A stretch of DNA of 64,000 nt from Gordonia sp. X0973 (GTDB lineage: Bacteria > Actinomycetota > Actinomycetes > Mycobacteriales > Mycobacteriaceae), in NCBI RefSeq assembly GCF_013348785.1, contig NZ_CP054691.1, forward strand, positions 3,472,001 through 3,536,000. The letters run 5' to 3'. Shown piece after piece: positions 25,100 through 33,380 of this stretch. Every line of letters begins with the position of its first letter. The first letter of the stretch is position 1. The position numbers and the translations under genes were made by a program. Below the pieces are notes generated by a model. The model had not been told where the DNA came from. It ran no database searches and saw nothing but the letters and a program-made list of their open reading frames with translations.

Positions 25100-27670
25100 A
25101 TGCCAGGCAAGAAGCGGCCCGTCAAGGCCACCAAGTCCGTCACGGCCACCCGAGCCAAGCGCGTCATCGCGAAGCCCGTCGCGGCACCAGAACCCGTGCA
25201 ACCCTTCGACGACCGCCAGATCCGTCGCCTGGAACTTCGCGTCGGGGAACGCATCGGGACCGAGGACCTGACCCCCGCCGCACAGACATCGCTGGCCACC
25301 GGGCTGGCCCCGCTGAACTGGCTCAACGACCTCATGCCCGACGCGCGGAGCACCCTCGCCGGCGACGCCGATGCCGCCGCCCGACTGCGCGTCACCCTGA
25401 CCCGTCTCGGCGAGACAGCGCATGACGCGGCTCGCGACGCACGGACCGGACGAGCCGACTCACCGTCGAAGCAGGACCAAAGCCCGCAATGGACCGCGCT
25501 CCCCCAACGTCGGCTCCAAACGAACTCGCAGGCCGTCGCCCAACTCGCGTCGGCAGCAATATGGGCGAGCGACGACGAGGCGCAGGCCCAGCTGATGCTC
25601 GACGGCCTCGCGGCCGCCCTCGCCGCGTCGCACTGGGCCCACGAACTACTCAAGGCCGTGGACTCCGCACCATCGCAGGGCGCCTCGATCCGCTCCCTGG
25701 CGATGGCACTCGACGGCTTCGGCGGCTTCGACCCACGCGGCTTCGACGACGGCGGATTGGATCCCCTGGGACCGAAGGACCCGAAGCTGCCCAAGGATCC
25801 CAAGGGCGGTCTGGTCATCGTCATCCCGGGCAAGGGCATCGGGGACTTGATTCCCGGCAAATGGTGGCAACACATCGTCCATGACCCGGAGACCCCCGGG
25901 GGCCTTAGGCTCGACGTGCCGATCTACGTCGAACCCTGCATCCTGCGAGCAATCGCCGCGATGTCCAGGATGCGGGCCGACGCCACACACTGGTCGATCA
26001 CCGGCATCGACAACCCGCACGCCTGCCCCGGATCGGTGATCACGCTGACGGGCACCGGATTCGGCATCAGCAAGGGCACGGTCACGTTCGCCGCCGCGAA
26101 CCACGAGCGCACGAACGGCACCGTGAACTCTTGGTCGGACACGAAGATCACCGTCCGCATCCCGTCCGACGCGATCCCCGGCGACATCATGATCGAGGCA
26201 CTGGCCGGCACCGTGCGGATGTGCGGCGGCGAGTTCCCGGTGATGCGTTCGGGCACCTCTCTCGTCGAGTTCCGCGGCGGCGTCGCCGAGATCTCCTACT
26301 TCGACCTGCGCAACGGCGCCACCCACCGCGTCGACTTCAACACCGTCACCCGAATCGACCTAGTCACCACTGCCGGCCCAGACATCCGCTGCGGCATCGA
26401 GGTGTGGCACGGACCGACGCTCCTCACGAAGCTCGACAACCTGCCCGGCGGCGCCCACACCCTCACCTTCACCACCCCCAACGGACCGGTCCCCAGGACC
26501 CTCCGCTGCGCCGCCAAAGCCGCCAACGGTTGCGGCACAACGCATCGCGAGTTCTTCCTCATCGTCGGCCCCAAGCCCGTCCCGAAGATCGACACCATCA
26601 CCTTTGTCCAAGGCATCCAATACCCGGCGCTACCGATTTCTGGAAAACACACCCCCGTGAAGGTCGTCGAGAAGCGAGCCACTCTGGCCCGCGTCTACGT
26701 CCGTTCACCCTTCGACTTCGGCCTCGACTTCGGCGCCAATCCGGGCGAGATCTCGGTGACGGGCAGCCTGCGCCTCACCTCGAGCGTCGGCACGGTCGTT
26801 CTGACACCGATCAACGCGCCCTTCGCCGCACAGCCCGTCCCGTCCATCGCCGCAGCGCTAGATTTCGAGCTCCCGCCCGACCTCCTCGTCGGGACCGTCA
26901 CCGCGGACGCGACCGTGTGGCCGACGTCCACCCCCGCAGGCACCGGATACTGGCCGGCGTCCTCGTCGGCGACGACCACATTCACCCCTTCGGGCCAACT
27001 GACGTTCGTGCAGCTGCTCGTCCGTGACGACCTCGCGCCACATGCGGCCGCGGCCCCGTCGGCGGCCGATTGGAGCGCCGGTGTGCTGAGCATCGCCGAG
27101 CGCTTCCCGCTTTCCCCTGGCCGGATCTACCAGATCCCCAGCGTCGCGCAGCCGTCAATGGGGACCGGCAAACACGACCTCATGACCAAAGACGGCTGGC
27201 ACGAAGTCCTGGCCGACATCTGTGACATCGCCGACGACCACAAGTGGGCGAAGGGCTCCGACGTGATCTGGCTCGCGATGACGCCAACCAACACGTCCTA
27301 CGGCCTGAACGGCACGTCCAACGCCGGCGGCATCCGGCGAGCGGTGGTCCAGGGGACGCTGCGCGGTTCGATCGCCCACGAGACCACGCACACGCTGGGC
27401 GTGCTGCACGCTCCCGCCGCCGACTCCCCCGCGGGCATGCCGACCGACATCGACAAACGCCTCCCGACCGACGGCCAGATCGAACCAGGCACCGTCGGCT
27501 GGCGGCCCTCTGATGACCTGATCTTCACCCATCCCTGGCCGGAACTGATGTCGTATCAGACACCCGATGCGGCCGGTTACCCAGCGCCGGCACCGCCCCC
27601 CGGGCAGCGTTATCAAGACCGTTGGCCCTCGGCAACGCTGTGGGACATCCTGATCGAGCAGATTGGATAA
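25100..27670 (+). CDS. IPT/TIG-domain protein with C-terminal metzincin-type zinc metalloprotease motif
   Basis: An 856-residue protein with AGGAG six bases before its ATG. The N-terminus is Lys/Arg-rich with no obvious signal peptide. Residues 240-275 are a Gly/Asp/Lys/Pro-rich linker (PKDPKLPKDPKGG). Residues about 300-385 look like an IPT/TIG beta-sandwich (PGSVITLTGTGFG). Near the C-terminus HETTHTLGVLH (His760 to His770) is a complete HExxHxxGxxH zinc motif and LMSYQ with Met817 fits the metzincin Met-turn. Together these predict a zinc peptidase. The gene is three bases upstream of a beta-sandwich protein gene, so the two probably act together. Export route unclear. Confidence 0.75.
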   Translation: MPGKKRPVKATKSVTATRAKRVIAKPVAAPEPVQPFDDRQIRRLELRVGERIGTEDLTPAAQTSLATGLAPLNWLNDLMPDARSTLAGDADAAARLRVTLTRLGETAHDAARDARTGRADSPSKQDQSPQWTALPQRRLQTNSQAVAQLASAAIWASDDEAQAQLMLDGLAAALAASHWAHELLKAVDSAPSQGASIRSLAMALDGFGGFDPRGFDDGGLDPLGPKDPKLPKDPKGGLVIVIPGKGIGDLIPGKWWQHIVHDPETPGGLRLDVPIYVEPCILRAIAAMSRMRADATHWSITGIDNPHACPGSVITLTGTGFGISKGTVTFAAANHERTNGTVNSWSDTKITVRIPSDAIPGDIMIEALAGTVRMCGGEFPVMRSGTSLVEFRGGVAEISYFDLRNGATHRVDFNTVTRIDLVTTAGPDIRCGIEVWHGPTLLTKLDNLPGGAHTLTFTTPNGPVPRTLRCAAKAANGCGTTHREFFLIVGPKPVPKIDTITFVQGIQYPALPISGKHTPVKVVEKRATLARVYVRSPFDFGLDFGANPGEISVTGSLRLTSSVGTVVLTPINAPFAAQPVPSIAAALDFELPPDLLVGTVTADATVWPTSTPAGTGYWPASSSATTTFTPSGQLTFVQLLVRDDLAPHAAAAPSAADWSAGVLSIAERFPLSPGRIYQIPSVAQPSMGTGKHDLMTKDGWHEVLADICDIADDHKWAKGSDVIWLAMTPTNTSYGLNGTSNAGGIRRAVVQGTLRGSIAHETTHTLGVLHAPAADSPAGMPTDIDKRLPTDGQIEPGTVGWRPSDDLIFTHPWPELMSYQTPDAAGYPAPAPPPGQRYQDRWPSATLWDILIEQIG

Positions 27671-27673
27671 GCC

Positions 27674-28546
27674 ATGGCACCCCGCACCGCCGCCCTGCCG
27701 GAGTTCACCCGGATCACCGGACGCATCGCCGACGGCAGCCTCATCCTCCGGCCCGCGCTGGCGTCCTACCGCGAACCCGACGTCGAGCCCGGCTCCTCGT
27801 CGCTGTCGGTCGACGTGCTGGATGCCGACGGCCGCATCATCAGCCGCGGATTCCTCGCCACCGAACCCTATTCCGACGGCGACGCGCTGTCGGTCCGCGG
27901 CAGCATCCTCCTTCCCGACGACGCGATGCGCGTCCGCATCAGCGGCGAGGACGTTGCGACGACCGAACACGTCATCCCGCCGTCGACGCCGAGCGTCCGA
28001 TTCATCCGCACCCCCGAGGCTCGATCCACCGTCGACGGTCAGGTGCGCCTGGTGTGGGAGGCCTCCGACACGCTCGAGTCGTGGCTGCGCTACAGCTGGG
28101 ATCGCGGTGAATCGTGGATGCCGCTCGGGACACGCCTAAACGAATCGTCGGCGACGATCAACGTCGACGATCTACCCGGTGGATCGTCGTGCTGCTTCGG
28201 TGTCTCAGTGACCAACGGATGGCGGACTGCGACGGCGATCTCGCCGCTGTTCACCGTCGCCCGCAAGTCGTGTCGGGCGCTGATCACGTCGCCACTCGAC
28301 GGCGCCTCCATCGACGGTCGCGTCGAGCTGATCGGCAACGGGTGGTGGCTGGAAGCCGCGGAGATCGAGACCGAGGCGCTGACGTGGAGCTCCGACCGCG
28401 ACGGCGAACTCGGCCGCGGCACCTACGTCGTCGCCGCACTCTCCCCGGGCCGGCACGTCATCACCCTCCGAGCCGGCACGCGCGGACGGGAAGGCACCGC
28501 ATCGGTACGAGTGACGGTCCGGCCCACAGATCGCGCCCCCGACTAG
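27674..28546 (+). CDS. Beta-sandwich (Ig/FN3-like) protein, partner of the metalloprotease-like gene
   Basis: A 290-residue protein with repeating beta-rich stretches and Ig/FN3-like features: VRLVWEASDTLESWLRYSWD near residue 120 and a last domain ending in HVITLRAGTRGREGTASVRV, typical of Ig-like domains that close with a strand of this type. There is no signal peptide or membrane segment. It starts three bases after the stop of the metalloprotease-like gene and overlaps the stop of the convergent reductase gene. A binding or adaptor role is inferred. I do not recognise a named family for the N-terminal half. Confidence 0.65.
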   Translation: MAPRTAALPEFTRITGRIADGSLILRPALASYREPDVEPGSSSLSVDVLDADGRIISRGFLATEPYSDGDALSVRGSILLPDDAMRVRISGEDVATTEHVIPPSTPSVRFIRTPEARSTVDGQVRLVWEASDTLESWLRYSWDRGESWMPLGTRLNESSATINVDDLPGGSSCCFGVSVTNGWRTATAISPLFTVARKSCRALITSPLDGASIDGRVELIGNGWWLEAAEIETEALTWSSDRDGELGRGTYVVAALSPGRHVITLRAGTRGREGTASVRVTVRPTDRAPD

Positions 28547-29139
28547 GCGTATTCCGGGCGGCCGCCGACGCGATAGGTGAGGGCGACGATGCCCGTGTCA
28601 AACACCTGGGAGTCGATCAGCTTGAGCGCGAAATCGGTGCCCTGAGCCGGGAACAGGCGTTCCCCCTCACCGACGATCACGGGGAACTGCACCAGATTCA
28701 ATTCGTCGACCAGCTCGTTTTCCAGCAACCATCGCGCGAGGCTGGTGCTGCCCACCACGAGCAACTCGCCGCCGGCCTGTGCTTTGAGTTCGCGCACCCG
28801 CGCCGCGACATCGTCGGCGATGACGGTCGTGGGCTCCCACGACGGACTGGCCACGGTGGTGGAGACCAGGTACTTGGGCTTGGAGCTGATCGCTTCACCG
28901 AAACTCCCGTCGCCGTCGCGGGGACCCCAAAAGGTCTCGAACAGCGAGTAGGTCTTCCGGCCGAGTAGGAAGGCGTCCGGTCGACGCCAGGTGTCGAGGA
29001 TGTATTGCACGGCATCGGCGTCGTTGTGCGGAAGCGCCCAACCGCCGCGGGTGAAGCCGGGGTCCATCTCCTCGTTGTTGCCTCCGTTCGCCTGGGCGAC
29101 GCCGTCGAGAGTGACCTGGAGGCTGACGGTGAGTTTCAT
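28543..29139 (-). CDS. Dihydrofolate reductase-family (RibD C-terminal) protein
   Basis: A 198-residue protein of the bacterial bifunctional deaminase-reductase C-terminal family. Recognisable parts are VSLQVTLDGVAQ, LLGRKTYSLFETFW, ELLVVGSTSLARWLL and VDELNLVQFPVIVGEGERLF. It should bind NADPH; the substrate is not known for this subfamily. Its ATG overlaps the stop of the small upstream gene (ATGA) so the two are co-translated. Confidence 0.92.
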   Translation of the reverse strand: MKLTVSLQVTLDGVAQANGGNNEEMDPGFTRGGWALPHNDADAVQYILDTWRRPDAFLLGRKTYSLFETFWGPRDGDGSFGEAISSKPKYLVSTTVASPSWEPTTVIADDVAARVRELKAQAGGELLVVGSTSLARWLLENELVDELNLVQFPVIVGEGERLFPAQGTDFALKLIDSQVFDTGIVALTYRVGGRPEYA

Positions 29140-29357
29140 GATTCTTTGCTTTCGTCGACCCGGCGAACATCATGCCCAGGTTCCTTGACGAGACGATCGC
29201 CGACTTTCACCTGCCGCCAGAGATCCCTTCCGACCCGGATCTTCTGGGTCGTACCGGCGTCGGTCCGGACGACGACCCGCCGATACATATTCGAGCCGTC
29301 GAGCAAGCCGCGCGACATCTTGACCACTGTCCCGCTCCACACGGTTCCGTCTGCCAT
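29136..29357 (-). CDS. Small DUF7489-type protein
   Basis: A 73-residue basic protein with a small beta-barrel pattern: TVWSGTVVKMSRGLLDGSN, RRVVVRTDAGTTQKIRV, LVKEPGHD. I recall near-identical small proteins annotated DUF7489 in actinobacteria; function unknown. It ends in an ATGA overlap with the DHFR-family gene and starts 29 bp from a tetO-like palindrome, so it is probably the first gene of a TetR-controlled two-gene operon. Confidence 0.7.
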   Translation of the reverse strand: MADGTVWSGTVVKMSRGLLDGSNMYRRVVVRTDAGTTQKIRVGRDLWRQVKVGDRLVKEPGHDVRRVDESKES

Positions 29358-29385
29358 TCCGGTCCCCTCCGATCGAATTCTCGAA

Positions 29386-29402
29386 GATTATCACTGATAG
29401 TC
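29386..29402. promoter_or_regulatory. tetO-like operator
   Basis: GATTATCACTGATAGTC is a near-perfect palindrome (two asymmetric pairs around a central base) and contains the TATCA-N-TGATA core typical of tetracycline-repressor operators. It lies between the divergent small DUF7489-type gene and a TetR gene whose C-terminal domain is of the TetR_C type. Confidence 0.72.
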
Positions 29403-29432
29403 TTGGGTGCCAACGGACGCTATTCTGAGGCG

Positions 29433-30047
29433 ATGCCGTACCCCTCGCGCACTGATCAGGCCTCGATCGTGTCCGCTGCTCTCGAGGTCCTGGACGAGCG
29501 CGGTCTGGACGACGTCACCCTGCGCGCGATCGCCGACCGCCTCGGAATCCGCCAGCCGGCGCTGTATCACCACTTCGCCAACAAGGGCGCGCTGCTCGAC
29601 GCCGTCGCCGACGAGATCCTCACCCGACGTCATACCGACCGACTCCCCGACGACGGCGAGCAGTGGGATGCCTTCGTCGCCCGCAACGCGCGCAGCATGC
29701 GCCGGGCGATGCTCAGCATCCGCGACGGCGCCCGGCTGATCGCGTCGGCCGGTTCACGAAGCCCGCAGCCCGACACCGCGATCGCACAGGTCTCACTCTT
29801 GGAGAGGGCCGGCTTCACGGCCACCGACGCCATCACCGCACTCATCGCAGTCTCGCGTTACGCCATCGGCTCCGCGATCGAGCAGCAGACGGCTCGCGAC
29901 GGCGGTGACATCGTCATCGAGATAGATCGAGACGACGACGGTGCTCGGCGCTTCGTCGAGAGTGCTCGCCAGGTCGTCGCACTCGGCCAAGACCACGAAT
30001 TCGAGACCGGACTGAACGCCCTCATTCGAGGGCTCGCCCCGGGGTGA
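29433..30047 (+). CDS. TetR-family repressor with TetR_C-type ligand domain
   Basis: A 204-residue regulator from the ATG at 29433. The helix-turn-helix reads VTLRAIADRLGIRQPALYHH and is followed by FANKGALLDAVADEIL. This is close to the tetracycline-repressor subclass, consistent with the tetO-like palindrome 31 bp upstream. It is divergent from the DUF7489/DHFR-family pair and likely represses both. There is no tetA-like gene nearby, so the inducer and physiological target differ from classical tetracycline resistance. Confidence 0.9.
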   Translation: MPYPSRTDQASIVSAALEVLDERGLDDVTLRAIADRLGIRQPALYHHFANKGALLDAVADEILTRRHTDRLPDDGEQWDAFVARNARSMRRAMLSIRDGARLIASAGSRSPQPDTAIAQVSLLERAGFTATDAITALIAVSRYAIGSAIEQQTARDGGDIVIEIDRDDDGARRFVESARQVVALGQDHEFETGLNALIRGLAPG

Positions 30048-30074
30048 CCTCCCCGACTAAGGACCCGTCGGACC

Positions 30075-30145
30075 GCAAACCCTGCACTTCCGGACATACC
30101 CGATGGGCGGAACCCGCTGGGTATGTCGCAAAGTGCGGGGTTTGC
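30075..30145. terminator. Long imperfect hairpin between convergent genes
   Basis: Two 27-bp arms (30075-30101 and 30119-30145) pair with three mismatches around a 17-base loop. It lies between the ends of the TetR (plus) and HxlR (minus) genes, so a bidirectional terminator is the simplest reading. The arm length is unusual and it could instead be a dispersed palindromic element. Confidence 0.6.
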
Positions 30146-30174
30146 CGGGCTGAGCTGAGCCACGGCCGCGCGGA

Positions 30175-30540
30175 TCAACCCCGACGGTCGTATGCCTCCT
30201 GCGACGCCTGCACGACGGTCATATTGGCGGTGGCCCATTCGGTCAGCGCGCGCAGCGGCTCCAGGAGGCTGCGGCCCGTCGTCGTCAGTTCGTATTCGAC
30301 GCGGGGCGGCACCTCGGGGAACACCGTGCGCGTGACGAGTCCGTCGCGCTCGAGGGCGCGCAGGGTCTGGGTGAGCATCTTCTGCGACACCCCGTCGACG
30401 ACGGCCTGAATCTCGGAGAAGCGCCGCGGCCCGCCGTCGAGGACGCCGATGACGAGCACCGTCCACCGATCGCCGATCCGGTCGAGCAATCTGCGCGACG
30501 GGCAATCGCGCACGTACGGATCCCACAGCACGTCGCTCAT
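30175..30540 (-). CDS. HxlR-family winged-helix regulator
   Basis: A 121-residue MarR/HxlR-type regulator. The N-terminal Cys in RDCPSRRLLDRIGDRWTVLV is the usual HxlR redox-type cysteine. The winged helix follows with RRFSEIQAVVDGVSQKMLTQ and LRALERDGLVTRTVFPEVPP. It is divergent from an NAD(P)-binding protein gene, a very common HxlR layout, with a perfect palindrome in the gap. It probably senses an electrophile or quinone and represses the neighbour. Confidence 0.93.
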   Translation of the reverse strand: MSDVLWDPYVRDCPSRRLLDRIGDRWTVLVIGVLDGGPRRFSEIQAVVDGVSQKMLTQTLRALERDGLVTRTVFPEVPPRVEYELTTTGRSLLEPLRALTEWATANMTVVQASQEAYDRRG

Positions 30541-30659
30541 CCTGGGACCCCCTTATAGGTCTCTACCGCACACTGGGTAACCCCAGGATACCCATGCAGT
30601 TCATAGGCACCGCATAGTAACCGGGTCACTGCAAAGCGCCTTCTTCCCAACCCTCCATT

Positions 30660-30676
30660 AGTCACCTATGGTGACT
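30660..30676. promoter_or_regulatory. Candidate HxlR operator
   Basis: AGTCACCTATGGTGACT is a perfect palindrome with 7-bp arms around TAT, 37 bp before the ATG of the NAD(P)-binding gene and in the divergent gap. Position and symmetry fit an HxlR site. Confidence 0.6.
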
Positions 30677-30713
30677 TACAGAACCTTCAGAGAGCCAAGC
30701 AGAGGAGAAACAC

Positions 30714-31358
30714 ATGGCACGCATCACCGTCATCGGCGGAACCGGCTACGCCGGGAGCAATCTGGTGGAGCAGGCGGCGGCCGCCGGACACCAGGTCCGA
30801 TCGTTCAGCCGCACCCTCCCGGAACACCGCGTCGACGGTGTCGACTACGTCGAAGGCAGCATCCTCGACGCCGACGTCCAAGGGCAGGCCGTCACCGACA
30901 CCGACGTCGTCGTTTCCGCCATCTCGCCGCGCGGTGAAATGGCCGGCCGCACCCGCGGGGCCATCGGCGAACTCGCACAGCGCGCCGAGTCGGCGGGCGT
31001 CCGGCTCGGGGTCGTCGGCGGCGCGGGCTCACTGCTCGTCGCACCGGGTGGCCCCACCCTCGCGTCGACACCCGAATTCCCCGCCGAGGTCAAAGCCGAG
31101 GCGACGGAGATGGGCGAGGTCCTCGACGACCTGCGCGCCTCCGACGACAACCTCGACTGGTTCCTGGTCAGCCCAGCTGCCGGATTCGGCGCGTGGGCTC
31201 CCGGCGAGGCGACCGGCAAGTTCCGCATCGGCGACGACATCCTCCTCGTCGACGAGAACGGCGACTCGGCAATCTCCGGCCCCGACCTCGCCAAGGCGAT
31301 CGTCGACGAGATCGACAACCCGCAGCACCGTCGACGCCGGTTCACCGTCGCGTACTGA
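30714..31358 (+). CDS. NAD(P)H-binding (NmrA/SDR-a type) protein
   Basis: A 214-residue atypical SDR. The cofactor motif VIGGTGYAGSNLVEQA lies at residues 6-21, followed by the Arg-containing VRSFSRT that favours NADPH. The catalytic Tyr/Lys pair of classical SDRs is not evident, as usual for this group. It has GGAG upstream (AGAGGAGAAACAC) and is divergent from HxlR. Likely function: quinone or flavin-type reductase or redox-sensing protein induced by electrophiles. Confidence 0.9.
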   Translation: MARITVIGGTGYAGSNLVEQAAAAGHQVRSFSRTLPEHRVDGVDYVEGSILDADVQGQAVTDTDVVVSAISPRGEMAGRTRGAIGELAQRAESAGVRLGVVGGAGSLLVAPGGPTLASTPEFPAEVKAEATEMGEVLDDLRASDDNLDWFLVSPAAGFGAWAPGEATGKFRIGDDILLVDENGDSAISGPDLAKAIVDEIDNPQHRRRRFTVAY

Positions 31359-31562
31359 TCCGGGCCGCCGCCGGCCGAGTAGTGCCGGCGGCTGGAAAGC
31401 AGTGACGCCCCACACAGGTAGATAGCGCACAATGTACAATTTGGTTAACCGGCGAGACCCCGTCGGTCGTGCGCCATGCACGCCGCCCGGACCAGGGCCG
31501 TCGCTCGATCTGCCGTAAACGCGGGTCGACGACGTGAGCAGACATGGAAGGCAAGCCTCGTC

Positions 31563-32771
31563 GTGGGCCGACACAATTTCGACGAAGCAGCAGCTCGGTC
31601 GAGCCGTCCACTGATCACCGTCGCCGCAGCGGCAATCCTCGTGGCCGCCGCCGTATTCGCGTGGTTCGGACTCCACAAAGACTCCGGCAGCTCCACCGCG
31701 ACGCATGAATCACCGACGACCGGGAACACTGCTTCCGGCTCGTGTACGGCCGGCGACGCACACGTCGACATCGTCGCCGACGCCCGTGTCGCGACGGCAT
31801 TGGGCGAAATCGCGAAGAACTACAACGCGACCCGGCCGGTCGTCGGCGATCACTGCATTCAGGTGGGCGTTCGACCGATCGATTCGCGGGCGGCCCTCGC
31901 CGGGCTGACCGCGGACAAGTGGGACACGGCCACGTCCGGGAGTCGGCCGGCCGCCTGGATCCCGGGATCGTCGGTGTGGGCGGGGGCCCTGGCCGAACGC
32001 AAATTGAGCGCGATCTCCGGGCAGTCCGGATCGCTCGTCACCTCCCCGGTGTTGATCGCGGCCCGGACAGAGCTGATCGCGCCATCCGGCGACGGCGGCC
32101 ACTGGTTCCAAGCTCCATACCTGACCTACGCGAACGCCTTCGCCGCATACGGCGAGCACAAGATCACCGGGTCGGCGCGCCTGGCGATGCCGATGGTTCC
32201 CGGCTCCGACGCCACCGCGCTGGCCGCGCAGGCCTATGCCTACAACTTCTCCGTCGAGACGAAGAAGGACACTCGCCCGCTGTCGGCGGTGAGAGTCGCC
32301 GGCGCCAAGATCCAGACCGGACTCAGGCAACTGGTCCGCAACCCGCCGCACTTCGGCGACGGCAGCGCCGAGGCGGCCGTCCACGCGATCGCCGACGCCC
32401 CGAACGTTCAAGTGGCCGCGGTCCGGACAGTCCCGATCAGCGAGCAGCAGCTCTACCTCGAAACCCGCGACTGGAAGCCGGGGCGAGTCGGGATTCTGCG
32501 CCCCAACGGCGCCACCCCGGTCCTCGACTATCCGGTCATCCAACTGAGCGGTGTTCCCTCGTTCACCTCCGACGCCGTCGGGCAGTTCATCGCCTACGCG
32601 AAGACACCCGACCAGATCGTCCGGCTGACCGATCTGGGGTTCCGCGGCCCGAGTGCGCTGCCCAGGGCAACCGCGACGGTGAACTTCCCGCCCATCGTCA
32701 ACGTGATGCCGACTGCCCAACCGGGCGGCGCCGTCGCCGTGAGCCGTGTCGTACTTCCCGCCGCGGTGTGA
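31563..32771 (+). CDS. Membrane-anchored solute-binding-like protein
   Basis: About 402 residues from a GTG at 31563 (an upstream ATG at 31476 adds a basic tail). One membrane segment (LITVAAAAILVAAAVFAWFG) near the N-terminus is followed by an extracytoplasmic domain that resembles the substrate-binding half of actinobacterial SBP-VWA proteins: VDIVADARVATALGEIAKNY, WIPGSSVWAG, then LRPNGATPVLDYPVIQL. The VWA half is absent, so the protein is shorter than its usual relatives. Two cysteines (CTAGDA and DHCIQV) could form a disulfide. Ligand unknown. Confidence 0.65.
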   Translation: MGRHNFDEAAARSSRPLITVAAAAILVAAAVFAWFGLHKDSGSSTATHESPTTGNTASGSCTAGDAHVDIVADARVATALGEIAKNYNATRPVVGDHCIQVGVRPIDSRAALAGLTADKWDTATSGSRPAAWIPGSSVWAGALAERKLSAISGQSGSLVTSPVLIAARTELIAPSGDGGHWFQAPYLTYANAFAAYGEHKITGSARLAMPMVPGSDATALAAQAYAYNFSVETKKDTRPLSAVRVAGAKIQTGLRQLVRNPPHFGDGSAEAAVHAIADAPNVQVAAVRTVPISEQQLYLETRDWKPGRVGILRPNGATPVLDYPVIQLSGVPSFTSDAVGQFIAYAKTPDQIVRLTDLGFRGPSALPRATATVNFPPIVNVMPTAQPGGAVAVSRVVLPAAV

Positions 32772-32798
32772 GTGCCTGCGCTACGGGTCGTCTTGCGG

Positions 32799-32964
32799 GG
32801 TCTCGATACACCGTTCTCGGCTAGCGCCTCGCCCGGCACTCGACCACCGTAGGTCGGCTGGCGTCTCACCTGGTCTCGATACACCGTTCTCGGCTAGCAC
32901 CTCGACCGGCACTCGACCACCGTAGGTCGGCACTGCACCTCGACCGGCACTCGACCACCGTAGG
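32799..32964. repeat. Dispersed intergenic repeat, two copies plus a partial third
   Basis: The unit GGTCTCGATACACCG ... CACTCGACCACCGTAGG occurs at about 32799-32855 and 32872-32926, with a shortened third copy to 32964. It lies between the solute-binding-like gene and a convergent oxidoreductase gene. The same end sequences occur inside the membrane-protein gene at 49219-49390. Confidence 0.8.
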
Positions 32965-32966
32965 AG

Positions 32967-33359
32967 TCAGACGTCACGCGCGTCGACGGTCAGGCTGTGG
33001 GCGTCGCGATCCTCGTCGAGCCCGAAGCTGATGACCCGTGTTGGATGGATCCGGATCTTCGCGCCGGCATCGGCCGTCGGGGGTACGGCCTCGCCCCTGC
33101 CGCGGATCTCGACGCATCGGACCCGCCACGGATTGACCGAGGCGACATCGTCGACGACGAGCGCGACCCGTCCGTTGTCGACGATGTTGCGGTACTTCCG
33201 ACTGTCGCTCATCTGGTAGCCGACCACGTCGATCGTCCCGTCGGCATTGACCTTGAACCCGACCGGGCTGTTCTGCAACGTCCCGTTCGGCTTCTGGGTG
33301 GCCATGCGGCCGAGCCGTTGACTCGCCAGATAGGCCAATTCTGATTCGGTGAATGCCAT
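32967..33359 (-). CDS. PPOX-class F420-dependent oxidoreductase
   Basis: A 130-residue split-barrel flavin/F420-type enzyme. The N-terminus MAFTESELAYLASQRLGRMAT, the block SPVGFKVNADGTIDVVGY and NIVDNGRVALVVDD are typical for PPOX class F420-dependent enzymes of actinobacteria (Rv1155-like). The start at the second ATG (33359) is preferred over 33362. It probably acts as a dimer on an aromatic or tetrapyrrole-like substrate; nothing specific is known. Confidence 0.9.
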   Translation of the reverse strand: MAFTESELAYLASQRLGRMATQKPNGTLQNSPVGFKVNADGTIDVVGYQMSDSRKYRNIVDNGRVALVVDDVASVNPWRVRCVEIRGRGEAVPPTADAGAKIRIHPTRVISFGLDEDRDAHSLTVDARDV

Positions 33360-33380
33360 CACGACCTCCTGCCCTCCACG

